64,000 nucleotides of DNA, from assembly GCF_005924265.1 (NCBI RefSeq), contig NZ_VCLB01000010.1:179179-243178 (forward strand). The letters run 5' to 3'. The notes below the pieces were generated by a model. It saw only the letters and a program-made list of their open reading frames with translations, ran no database searches and was not told the origin of the DNA. The DNA is from Martelella lutilitoris (GTDB lineage: Bacteria; Pseudomonadota; Alphaproteobacteria; Rhizobiales; Rhizobiaceae). Below, one piece after another: positions 1 through 8,289 of this stretch (position 1 is the stretch's first letter; every line of letters begins with the position of its first letter). The position numbers were made by a program, and so were the translations under genes.

Positions 1-3000
1 CCGAACTGGCCGTCATAGGAGAGCGACAGGCTTGCATCCTTGAGGCCGCTTTCCGCCAGAGCACCGAGATCGAATTCGACGCCGGCGCTGACAAGCGCCA
101 CATCCTCGCCGACCGGAACGCCCGCCACGGTGAACGGCGCGCCGCCGGCAAAGGCGTTGACCGAATTCGGGGCAAGCGAACCATAGGCGTGGCGCCAGCC
201 GAGCATGCCGGTGACCCTGGCCGCCTCGTCAAAGGCCACAGCGCCGCGCACGCCGAGCGTGGAATAGGTCATGTCCGTGGTGTCGGAGGCAATGGCAAGG
301 GCTGCCGCGCCGCCGCTCTCGCTATAGGCATCGGTATGGACAGAGACATAGGCCAGGTCCGCAAACGGCTCGATCGTGGCCATGCCCAGATCGAATTCAT
401 AGCCCACCTCGCCGAAGACCTGGGCAACGCCGCCATTGGTGGAACCGGTCAGATAGTCGGAGAAGCCCGGGAAGGCCGCCGTGCGCTTGGTGTCGATGTC
501 GGACCAGGCATAGGCCGCGCCGCCGGAGATGTTGAAACCCTCAAACGACGTGCCGCCATAGATGCCGATCTGGTAGCTGGTGGCGTCCGCCGACGAGGCG
601 CGCGCATCGACATCATAGGCGGATGACTGGTAGCCGGCCATGACGCCGAGAACGCCGGCGTCGCCAAAGCCGGCATCGCCGCCGATGATGAAGCCGCCGG
701 TATTGCTGTCGAGCTTGGCGGCATTGCCGTCGCCGTCGATATGGCCCATGCCGCCAAAGGCCTGCATCCAGGCGCCGTAGGCAGGGGCGGAAAGATCGTC
801 AACGCAGCCATTGGCATTACGCTCGGCCGTCTGCGCCGCCGTCAGCGGCACGGAACCCGAAGGTTCTGCGCAGGCCGAGCCGGTGGCCGCTCGCACACGG
901 CCAAGGGCCGCATCGCGGATGAAGCGGCTGTCCTCGATCATGCCGGTCTTCAGGCTGGCATGGATCTCGCCGGAAACCGCATCGAAGGCCGCGGGGACAT
1001 CCGTCGTGCTGAGGCCGAGGATCGCATCATAGACCGCATTGCCGGCGCCGAGACTTTCGACGCCATAGGCGGCTGCCCGCTGGTTCGGCGTCTGGGCATA
1101 GCGTTCGAAGGCGGAACCATTGCGGATCAGGCGCAGCAGCACCGAATTGGAGGTGTAATCGAGGAACGGATCGAGATAGGCAAGCGTCGTGGTCACGCCG
1201 TCAAACGTGCCGGAAACGCCGCCGTCTGCCGTCAGGATCGTGTATTCCGATTGTGCTGCATAGGCCCCGTCAAAGCCGATATGGGCGACATCGCCGCCGG
1301 AAAGCGTCGCAGTTCCCGTCGCCGCGATCAGGTCGGCGGACGTGCCGCCCGGTTCGGTCTCGACCTCATAGGTCGATCCGGGGCCGAAGGAGACGTTTCC
1401 TGCGACATTGATCGTGCCGATCGAATTGCCGGGCGAAACCGTGCCGCCATTGCCGACGGAGGTGGAGCCGACCGCGCCGTTGCCGGTGAGGCGACCGGAT
1501 CCGGTGAGCGAGACCGTGCCGCCGACCGTGCCGTCGAGATGGAGCGTAAAGTCGGTGACGGTGCTGTCGCCGGTATAGCCCGAAGAATTGCCCGTCAGCG
1601 TCACAAGACCGCCGCCGGTGAAGAGAATGTCGCCGGAACCGGAGATCGTGCCGGCATAGGTGCCGTCAAAACCCTGGTCGAAGGTCATCGAGGCGCTTTC
1701 GGCGACATCGAGATTGCCGAAGAACAGGTTGGTGTCGGATATCAGCCCGCCTTGTTCGATCGACCAGTCGAGAGTGCTGGCGCCGGTCAGCCGCAGATTG
1801 CCCGTTCCGGACTTCACCATCTGACCGTTGACGCCGTTATAGCCGTTGATCGCGCCGGCAAAGGTGCCGTCCGTGCCCTGCGCAAACTCGACCACGCCCT
1901 GGTTGGCGATATCGCCGCGGATCGAAGAGGCATTGCCGATGAGGCGACCGGCCATGACGCGGGTGCCGCCGGTATAGGTGTTGGCGCCGGAAAGCGTCAG
2001 CGTGCCCTTGCCGGCCTTGATCAGCAGGGTCTTCGTGCCGTCGACGATCGCCGAGGACACCGTGGTCGAGACGCCGTCATCAATGTTGAACGTGCCGCCG
2101 TCGCCGTTTGTCGGCGAAAGCGCCAGCGCGCCGCTCTGAATGAGATAGCCGTCGGTCTTGAACTGCAGCGTGTCGAATTCCTGCGTGTCCTCGACGGTGA
2201 CCGTGCCGGCCGCGGCCGTGAAAATGCCGACCTGGCTTCCCCAGATGTCGTTCTTGCTCCCATCAGACGTCGTCCAGTTGGTGTTTGCCGCGTTCCAGAT
2301 GCCATCGCCGCCATCGACAGTCTTGTCCGCCTTGAGATCGCCGCCATCCCAGAACTGCATGGTCTGCGGCTCGCCGCCGCCGGTGGTCACGGCAAGGTTC
2401 ACCTCGCCGGTAACGTCCGTGTCGATCGCGCTTTCCGCATCGGCGACGCCGGAAACGGTGACCGTGCCGAAGGACCCGGAAAGGTTGCCGCCATAGTCGA
2501 ACAGGTAATAATAGCCGGCCGCCGCAACGGTCGCATCCAGCGTGCCGCCAAGGGTCAGGTCGCCCCCAACCGAGATGAAGTCATTGGTGCCGCCGCCGGC
2601 AACGTCCGGCGTGTTGAGCTGGAAGACGGTGGTCGAGCCGGTGTTGAGCGAGAGGTCGCCCTCGACCCTCAGCGTGCCAGCGCTGTCGGCGGCGCCGGGG
2701 GAGAGGACGCCGGTGTCCATAACATAGACCTTGCCGCCCAGCGAGCCGCTGCCGGAGAGCGTGCCGGAACTACCGACATAGACCGGCGAGCCGCTGTCGC
2801 CGAGCTTGCTGTCAACCTGCAGCGTGCCGCCGAGAACGCTCGTCTTGCCGGAGAAGGTGGAACCATCGCCGGTCAGGATGGTGGTGCCGGCGTAGCTGAC
2901 GATCGCCGCGTCCTGATAGCCGCCGTCATCAAGTAGATCTGCGGAGAAGGTATAGTCGTCGCTGGTGTGGTTGAAGATCAACCTGGCTTCGTTGCCGGCG

Positions 3001-4061
3001 AAGGTCACGCTGTCCGTCGCGACTGTGCCTGGTGCGGCAGCGATGGCCGGAACGCCGACCTCCTCCTCGCCGTAGCCGATGGCAAGATAGCCGCCGGGGC
3101 TGGTCCCTTCGTTCGGACGAGCCAGCAAAATCGTATCGGCAAACACCGTCGCGCCGTCGTAAACCGACAGGTTGCCCGTTTCCCAGTCGCCGACGACCAG
3201 CGAGCCGGCGCTGATCGAAGATCCGCTGTCGCTCAGCATCACGGAGGCGTCGCCAAATGCGCCGATGGCCATCTCGCCGGTCACAGCGATCTTGCCGCCC
3301 TTGGAAACCTCGATGCTTGACCATCCGGCGCTGCTACTGATGCCGACAGTAAGTTTGTTGCCAACACTGAGCTTCGACCCGCTTCCTGTGGCGGTCAGGA
3401 TGGTTGCGCTCTTCGTTTCGCTATAGGGCAGGCCGAACGAAGCTGAACCAACGACGTCGACCTCGCCGCCCTTCTCGATCATAAGGCTTCCGCGTCCGCT
3501 GCTGCCGACATTGAGCGTGCCATTGAGCTTCCACAAGGAATCTGTGCCGGACACTCTAGCCGATCCTGACGCGCCCTGCTTGTAGCCGACATAGGAATTG
3601 TTGGCAGTGACTTCGCCGCCTTTATCGATGATAAGCATGCCATAGCCGAGATCGCCGACGATGAGCAACTCGTTTGCCGTGAGCATCGATCCGTTGCCAG
3701 TGACTCTGATCCCGCCAAAAACACCCGCTCCGCTTGCGATGGAGATATTGCCGCTTGTGATCTCGCCTCCGTCAAGGATCGTCAAAGTACCCGTCGCCGT
3801 TTTACCGATCTCGAACCAGGTATTGGAACCGAAGTTACAGTTCCCGCTAAAGGTGGTTTCTTCGATGTTGAGCGGATTTGGCGGGCAGGTGGGCCCAGGA
3901 ATGGCCGCCGCCGGGCCGGCGCCGATGAAGCCTGCGACGATGCCGGCGAAGGCGGCCTGTGCGAGGAGCAGCGAACGCCGGCTCCGCAAAAGCCGACCGG
4001 CCTCCAAACGCGGCCGGTGCGCTTCCTTGTTCCCGTCGATCGCGACAAATCGGCTGTTCAT
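1..4061 (-). CDS. Autotransporter outer-membrane protein (partial, C-terminal end outside window)
   Basis: One minus-strand frame stays open from an ATG at 4061 to the window edge, about 1353 codons, without its stop. The start follows an AGGGGG/AGGA-type ribosome site. Residues 1-52 carry an arginine-rich leader then a hydrophobic stretch ending GAGPAAA, which looks like a long signal peptide. The passenger is rich in G, S, T and D with beta-helix repeats (GGxL, LTLSGANTYTGGT near residue 680, typical of autotransporter-associated beta strand repeats). From about residue 1094 (GAWMQAFGGMGHIDGDG) it becomes a type V beta-barrel domain; the last visible residues LSLSYDGQFG match the final strands of such barrels. 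Expected role: surface-exposed or secreted adhesin-like protein translocated by its own barrel. The substrate of the passenger cannot be inferred. Confidence 0.88.
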   Translation of the reverse strand, partial: MNSRFVAIDGNKEAHRPRLEAGRLLRSRRSLLLAQAAFAGIVAGFIGAGPAAAIPGPTCPPNPLNIEETTFSGNCNFGSNTWFEIGKTATGTLTILDGGEITSGNISIASGAGVFGGIRVTGNGSMLTANELLIVGDLGYGMLIIDKGGEVTANNSYVGYKQGASGSARVSGTDSLWKLNGTLNVGSSGRGSLMIEKGGEVDVVGSASFGLPYSETKSATILTATGSGSKLSVGNKLTVGISSSAGWSSIEVSKGGKIAVTGEMAIGAFGDASVMLSDSGSSISAGSLVVGDWETGNLSVYDGATVFADTILLARPNEGTSPGGYLAIGYGEEEVGVPAIAAAPGTVATDSVTFAGNEARLIFNHTSDDYTFSADLLDDGGYQDAAIVSYAGTTILTGDGSTFSGKTSVLGGTLQVDSKLGDSGSPVYVGSSGTLSGSGSLGGKVYVMDTGVLSPGAADSAGTLRVEGDLSLNTGSTTVFQLNTPDVAGGGTNDFISVGGDLTLGGTLDATVAAAGYYYLFDYGGNLSGSFGTVTVSGVADAESAIDTDVTGEVNLAVTTGGGEPQTMQFWDGGDLKADKTVDGGDGIWNAANTNWTTSDGSKNDIWGSQVGIFTAAAGTVTVEDTQEFDTLQFKTDGYLIQSGALALSPTNGDGGTFNIDDGVSTTVSSAIVDGTKTLLIKAGKGTLTLSGANTYTGGTRVMAGRLIGNASSIRGDIANQGVVEFAQGTDGTFAGAINGYNGVNGQMVKSGTGNLRLTGASTLDWSIEQGGLISDTNLFFGNLDVAESASMTFDQGFDGTYAGTISGSGDILFTGGGLVTLTGNSSGYTGDSTVTDFTLHLDGTVGGTVSLTGSGRLTGNGAVGSTSVGNGGTVSPGNSIGTINVAGNVSFGPGSTYEVETEPGGTSADLIAATGTATLSGGDVAHIGFDGAYAAQSEYTILTADGGVSGTFDGVTTTLAYLDPFLDYTSNSVLLRLIRNGSAFERYAQTPNQRAAAYGVESLGAGNAVYDAILGLSTTDVPAAFDAVSGEIHASLKTGMIEDSRFIRDAALGRVRAATGSACAEPSGSVPLTAAQTAERNANGCVDDLSAPAYGAWMQAFGGMGHIDGDGNAAKLDSNTGGFIIGGDAGFGDAGVLGVMAGYQSSAYDVDARASSADATSYQIGIYGGTSFEGFNISGGAAYAWSDIDTKRTAAFPGFSDYLTGSTNGGVAQVFGEVGYEFDLGMATIEPFADLAYVSVHTDAYSESGGAAALAIASDTTDMTYSTLGVRGAVAFDEAARVTGMLGWRHAYGSLAPNSVNAFAGGAPFTVAGVPVGEDVALVSAGVEFDLGALAESGLKDASLSLSYDGQF

Positions 4062-4447
4062 GTCCTGTCCCCCTTTGATCGATCCGCCAACGCCTTGGCC
4101 TGTTGTCCCCGGGCCGGGTTGACGGACATGTTAACGCAACCAGAATTTGAGGTAACAGAAAGTCCGCACGCATGGCAACGCGTGGCTAACGTTTTATCCT
4201 TCGTTAACAGGTGAAATCAGAGATGGGTGTCGCCCGATTGCAACAACCAGGTTTTTGCTACCTCAGGGCGCTTTCGGTTCCTCTTGCGATCGCCGGAAAA
4301 GGCGTCGCTACATTCAACTCAACATATTGAATATATTTTGTTTTTTATGTGCGAATCTGACCGGGACAGCGCGGGACAGTTGGCGGCTCGGGTTTCGGGA
4401 GAACGAACAATGACGGTCGCAACGGGCGGCTGCTGCGGAGGCAGGCT
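4062..4447. other. Intergenic region upstream of the autotransporter
   Basis: About 390 bases without a convincing gene. It lies between the start of the autotransporter and the stop of tlpA, so it must hold the autotransporter promoter on the minus strand. It is more AT-rich than its surroundings, with an A/T stretch around 4318-4350 and several GTTAAC-like words (4131, 4203). I see no clear terminator for tlpA and no clear -35/-10 pair. Confidence 0.5.
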
Positions 4448-5110
4448 TTAGCGCCCGATCGCAGCCCCCACCAGCGCCTTGGCATCGTCGCTTGCCCATT
4501 CGGCCGGGCCGTTCATGGAGCCGAGCAGGCAGCCGTTTTCGTCGATCAGGATGGTCGAGGGCAGGCCGAAGGCAAGCCCGTCCTTCTTCAGCGTGTTGAA
4601 CACGCCCATGGTTCCGTCGCGGTAGAAGGCCAGTGACGAGATGCCGATCTCGTCAAGAAATTTCTTCGGCTTCTCATCGGAGCCCGTGTCGATATTGACG
4701 GCGACGACCTCGAAATCATCGCCGCCCATTTCGGCCTCGAGTTCATCGAGCGCCGGCATTTCCTCGCGGCAGGGCACGCACCAGGTGGCCCAGAGGTTCA
4801 TCAGCACTGTCTTGCCCTTGAAGGCGGAAAGCGATGTTTCGCCGGCATCGGAATTGAAGGCGAGGTTCTGCATCGGGCGCGGCGTTTCGGCCGGAATGAA
4901 GGCCGCGACCTCGCCATGGGCCAGCGGTTTCAGCGCGGCAGCGGTTTCGACCGCCATTTCACACTGGTCGGCCGCGGCCAGTTCGCTCGCGCCATTGCCA
5001 GTGAACGTATTTTTCACGTATACCGCCACAGCGCCGGCGATGAGCCCGGCAACAAGCGCGATAAGAACAAGTCTGGCGGAGATGGGGCTCTTGCGGCTCT
5101 TCTTCGTCAT
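4448..5110 (-). CDS. tlpA: Membrane-anchored thiol:disulfide interchange protein, TlpA family
   Basis: 220 residues. One transmembrane anchor at about residues 13-32 puts the rest in the periplasm. A thioredoxin-like fold follows with the redox motif WCVPC (C111, C114) and a later conserved cis-proline region (GLPSTILID). TlpA-type proteins keep cysteines reduced during cytochrome oxidase and cytochrome c maturation. Cys50 is an extra periplasmic cysteine. The start is supported by GGAGAGTGAC just before the ATG. It is divergent from argH with only 23 bases between the two start codons, an arrangement familiar from rhizobial chromosomes; the two promoters must therefore overlap each other's coding sequence. 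Confidence 0.9.
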   Translation of the reverse strand: MTKKSRKSPISARLVLIALVAGLIAGAVAVYVKNTFTGNGASELAAADQCEMAVETAAALKPLAHGEVAAFIPAETPRPMQNLAFNSDAGETSLSAFKGKTVLMNLWATWCVPCREEMPALDELEAEMGGDDFEVVAVNIDTGSDEKPKKFLDEIGISSLAFYRDGTMGVFNTLKKDGLAFGLPSTILIDENGCLLGSMNGPAEWASDDAKALVGAAIGR

Positions 5111-5133
5111 GTCACTCTCCAGATAGGCACGTC

Positions 5134-6531
5134 ATGGCTTCCGACAACAGCACCTCGAACACAATGTGGGGCGGGCGTTTCGCCTCCGGCCCCGACGCGA
5201 TCATGGAGGAGATAAATGCCTCCATCGATTTCGACAAGGCTCTCTATAACGAGGATATCGACGGCTCGATTGCGCATGCCACCATGCTTGCCGAAAAGGG
5301 CATCATTTCGGAAGAGGACAAGGCCTCAATTCTGGAGGGGCTTTCAACAATTCGTCGTGAGATCGAGGAGGGACGTTTCACCTTCTCGCGCCAGCTCGAA
5401 GATATTCACATGAATATCGAATCGCGCCTGCGCGAGTTGATCGGCGCCGCCGCCGGACGACTGCACACGGCGCGCTCGCGCAATGATCAGGTGGCGCTCG
5501 ATTTCCGCCTCTGGGTGAAAAAGGAACTGATCAAGACCGAAGCGGCCTTGACGCGGCTTATCGGCGTTTTTCTCGCCCGCGCCGAAGAACATGCCGATAC
5601 GGTGATGCCGGGCTTCACCCATTTGCAGACCGCCCAGCCCGTCACCTTCGGCCATCATTGCATGGCCTATGTCGAAATGTTTGGCCGCGACCGCAAGCGC
5701 GTGCGCCACGCCATCGAACATCTGGACGAAAGCCCGATCGGCGCTGCGGCGCTGGCCGGCACGGGCTTTGCCATCGATCGCCACATGACGGCGGAAGCGC
5801 TCGGCTTTTCCGGCGGACCGACGCGCAACTCCATCGACACGGTGTCGGATCGCGACTTCGCGCTGGAATTTCTGTCTGTTGCCGCCATCTGCGGTACGCA
5901 CCTGTCGCGTCTTGCCGAGGAGATCGTGATCTGGTCGACGCCGCAGTTCAATTTCGTCCGGCTTTCCGACAGTTTCTCCACCGGTTCCTCGATCATGCCG
6001 CAGAAGAAGAACCCGGATGCCGCCGAACTGGTGCGCGCCAAGACGGGCCGCGTCAACGGCGCGCTGGTGGCGCTGCTGACGGTGATGAAGGGCCTGCCGC
6101 TCGCCTATTCCAAGGACATGCAGGAAGACAAGGAACAGGTTTTCGACGCCGCGAAAAGCCTTGATCTGGCGATTGCCGCCATGACAGGGATGATCGGCGA
6201 CCTGACGGTCAATACGGCCTCGATGAAGGCCGCGGCCGGCTCCGGCTTTTCCACCGCGACGGACCTTGCCGACTGGCTGGTGCGCGAGGCGGGCCTTCCC
6301 TTCCGTGACGCCCATCACGCGACCGGTCATGCGGTGGCGCTCGCCGAGAAGAAGGGCTGCGACCTTGCAGAACTGTCTCTCGAAGAACTTCAGGCCATCA
6401 ATCCGGCGATCACGGCCGGCATTTTCGATGTCCTGACGGTCGAGGCCTCGGTGGCGAGCCGCAAGAGCTTCGGCGGAACGGCGCCGGACGAGGTGAGAAA
6501 ACAGATCGCCTGGTGGCGCGAGCGCGTTTGA
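5134..6531 (+). CDS. argH: Argininosuccinate lyase
   Basis: 465 residues, the normal length for this enzyme, which splits argininosuccinate into arginine and fumarate in the last step of arginine synthesis. The fumarase/aspartase superfamily signature [12 protein letters not shown] is at about residues 283-294 and carries the mobile catalytic serine loop. The conserved [14 protein letters not shown] block lies near residue 108 and [14 protein letters not shown] near residue 161. The first residues (NTMWGGRF) match the family start, supporting the ATG at 5134. It is divergent from tlpA and is followed by a hairpin and a small lipoprotein gene that precedes lysA, as in other Rhizobiales. Confidence 0.97.
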   Translation: MASDNSTSNTMWGGRFASGPDAIMEEINASIDFDKALYNEDIDGSIAHATMLAEKGIISEEDKASILEGLSTIRREIEEGRFTFSRQLEDIHMNIESRLRELIGAAAGRLHTARSRNDQVALDFRLWVKKELIKTEAALTRLIGVFLARAEEHADTVMPGFTHLQTAQPVTFGHHCMAYVEMFGRDRKRVRHAIEHLDESPIGAAALAGTGFAIDRHMTAEALGFSGGPTRNSIDTVSDRDFALEFLSVAAICGTHLSRLAEEIVIWSTPQFNFVRLSDSFSTGSSIMPQKKNPDAAELVRAKTGRVNGALVALLTVMKGLPLAYSKDMQEDKEQVFDAAKSLDLAIAAMTGMIGDLTVNTASMKAAAGSGFSTATDLADWLVREAGLPFRDAHHATGHAVALAEKKGCDLAELSLEELQAINPAITAGIFDVLTVEASVASRKSFGGTAPDEVRKQIAWWRERV

Positions 6532-6555
6532 ATTCGCGCGTTTGAGGGTGCACAA

Positions 6556-6584
6556 GCCTTTCCTGATCGGCTATCAGGAAAGGC
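6556..6584 (+). terminator. Perfect 12-bp hairpin after argH
   Basis: GCCTTTCCTGAT and ATCAGGAAAGGC are exact reverse complements separated by CGGCT. The stem starts 25 bases after the argH stop and ends 35 bases before the lipoprotein ATG. No long T-run follows, so it may attenuate or protect the transcript rather than fully terminate it. Confidence 0.5.
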
Positions 6585-6618
6585 ATCGGGTTTGTTCAGG
6601 CTTGCGGTGGGAAGTGCC

Positions 6619-6885
6619 ATGAGAAAAGACAGGATCGCCGTTGCGGCATTGTTGGCGAGCGCACTGGTGCTGACGGCCTGCGGGCGGCGCGGGCCGCTGG
6701 AAGTGCCGCCGGCAACGCCCAAACAGGCCGAGCGCGAGGCGAAGAACGCCGATACGCCCGCCATCCGCATTGCGCCGAACGACAAGCCGGTCATCTTCGA
6801 CGGCTCCGGCGACAATGTCGTCAATGCCGGGCCGGATGCCGCCGTCGACGGCGAGCCCTTCATTCTCGATTCCCTTCTCAACTAG
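6619..6885 (+). CDS. lptM: Small LptM/YifL-type lipoprotein
   Basis: 88 residues from the ATG at 6619, preceded by GTGGGAAG. An in-frame TTG at 6592 is possible but gives a worse signal peptide. The N-terminus is a signal peptide with lipobox LTAC followed by GRRGPLEVPP, the hallmark of the short lipoproteins encoded between argH and lysA in many proteobacteria. Enterobacterial LptM (YifL) associates with the LptDE LPS translocon; the same role here is an inference from motif and position. After about residue 35 the chain is charged and low in complexity. It ends 14 bases before lysA, so the two are very likely co-transcribed. Confidence 0.8.
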   Translation: MRKDRIAVAALLASALVLTACGRRGPLEVPPATPKQAEREAKNADTPAIRIAPNDKPVIFDGSGDNVVNAGPDAAVDGEPFILDSLLN

Positions 6886-6899
6886 GCCAGGTCTTTTTC

Positions 6900-8162
6900 G
6901 TGAACCATTTCGAATATCGCGACGGCGTGCTCTTTGCCGAGGGTGTTTCCATTCCGGCCATCGCCGAGGCTGTCGGCACGCCCTTTTATTGTTATTCCAC
7001 GGCCACCTTCACGCGCCATTACAAGGTCTTCGCCGAAGCCTTTGCCGGCTCGGATGCGCTCGTCTGCTATGCGGTCAAGGCCAATTCCAATCAGGCAATC
7101 CTGAAAATGCTGGCCGGGCTGGGCGCCGGTATGGACGTGGTCTCGGAGGGCGAACTCCGCCGTGCGCTTGCCGCCGGCGTTGCTCCGGAAAAAATCGTGT
7201 TTTCCGGCGTTGGCAAGACCGTGCGCGAGATCGATTTCGCGCTGGAGACCGGCATCTACTGCTTTAATGTCGAATCCGAGCCTGAACTTGAGGTCTTGAG
7301 CGCCCGCGCTTCGGCCAAGGGCCTGGAGGCGCCGGTTTCCTTCCGCATCAATCCGGATGTGGATGCGAAGACCCATGCGAAGATCTCGACGGGCAAGAAG
7401 GAAAACAAGTTCGGCATTGCCTTTTCGCGCGCTGCGGCCGTTTATGCCCGCGCGGCGGAACTGCCCGGCATCCGCGTGACCGGGATCGACATGCATATCG
7501 GCAGCCAGATCACCGAGCTTTCGCCCTTCCGCGACGCCTTCCGGCTCATGAGGACGCTGGTTTCCGAACTGCGGGCGCAAGGCCATGCGATCGATCATGT
7601 CGATGTCGGTGGCGGGCTTGGCATTCCCTATCAGTTCGACAACAACCCGCCGCCGGAACCGACGGCCTATGCCGCCGTCATCCGCGAGGAACTGGCCGGC
7701 CTTGATTGCCGGATCGTTGCCGAGCCGGGGCGGATGATTGCCGGGAATGCCGGGATTTTCGTTACCGAAGTGATCTATGTGAAGGATGCGGAGGCGAAAA
7801 GCTTCGTTATCGTCGACGGCGCGATGAACGACCTGATCCGCCCGACGCTCTACGAGGCCTATCACGCGATCCGCCCTGTGGTGCTGAACTCGAAGGCTAA
7901 GCGGATGACGGCCGATGTCGTTGGTCCGGTCTGCGAGACGGGCGACTATCTGGCGCTTTCGCGCGAGATGGGAAGGCCCGAGCCGGGCGATCTTCTGGCG
8001 GTCTCGACGGCCGGCGCCTACGGCGCGGTGCAGGCCGGCACTTACAATACCCGCCTTCTCGTGCCGGAAGTGCTGGTCGACGGCGACCGCTATCATGTCA
8101 TCCGCCCGCGCGGCAGCTATGAGGATCTGATCGGGCGTGATTCCGTGCCGGACTGGATGTGA
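6900..8162 (+). CDS. lysA: Diaminopimelate decarboxylase
   Basis: 420 residues from a GTG start. This PLP enzyme decarboxylates meso-diaminopimelate to lysine, the last step of lysine synthesis. The fold-type III PLP lysine is in CYAVKANSN near residue 59, the glycine-rich phosphate loop is GGGLGIPY near residue 236, EPGRMI is near 274, and the other-subunit cysteine motif GPVCETGD is near 341. Length and motif spacing are normal. It sits 14 bases after the small lipoprotein gene. Confidence 0.97.
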   Translation: MNHFEYRDGVLFAEGVSIPAIAEAVGTPFYCYSTATFTRHYKVFAEAFAGSDALVCYAVKANSNQAILKMLAGLGAGMDVVSEGELRRALAAGVAPEKIVFSGVGKTVREIDFALETGIYCFNVESEPELEVLSARASAKGLEAPVSFRINPDVDAKTHAKISTGKKENKFGIAFSRAAAVYARAAELPGIRVTGIDMHIGSQITELSPFRDAFRLMRTLVSELRAQGHAIDHVDVGGGLGIPYQFDNNPPPEPTAYAAVIREELAGLDCRIVAEPGRMIAGNAGIFVTEVIYVKDAEAKSFVIVDGAMNDLIRPTLYEAYHAIRPVVLNSKAKRMTADVVGPVCETGDYLALSREMGRPEPGDLLAVSTAGAYGAVQAGTYNTRLLVPEVLVDGDRYHVIRPRGSYEDLIGRDSVPDWM

Positions 8163-8180
8163 CCCTGCTCGCAAAGTCTT

Positions 8181-8208
8181 GAAGACGGATTTCTCCAAAT
8201 TCGTCTTC
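8181..8208 (+). terminator. Hairpin between lysA and the TIGR02302 gene
   Basis: GAAGACGGATTT and AAATTCGTCTTC pair over 12 bases with one G-T wobble around the loop CTCC, beginning 18 bases after the lysA stop. The following sequence is not a strong T-run, so terminator strength is uncertain. Confidence 0.45.
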
Positions 8209-8289
8209 GTCTCCTCGCTATCGTCATAAACCGTGCTATGGTTTTCGTATCGTTCACGCCGCCGCCGAAAGGCGCGACAAACGGGACCC

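Noticed and set aside
741..2936. 731-codon plus-strand open frame
   Set aside because: It lies fully opposite the autotransporter, whose minus-strand frame has signal peptide, repeats and barrel. The plus-strand translation is low-complexity Arg/Ala/Gly, as expected for an antisense frame of GC-rich DNA.
5344..6555. 403-codon minus-strand open frame
   Set aside because: Opposite argH; composition is His/Arg/Gly-rich without motifs.
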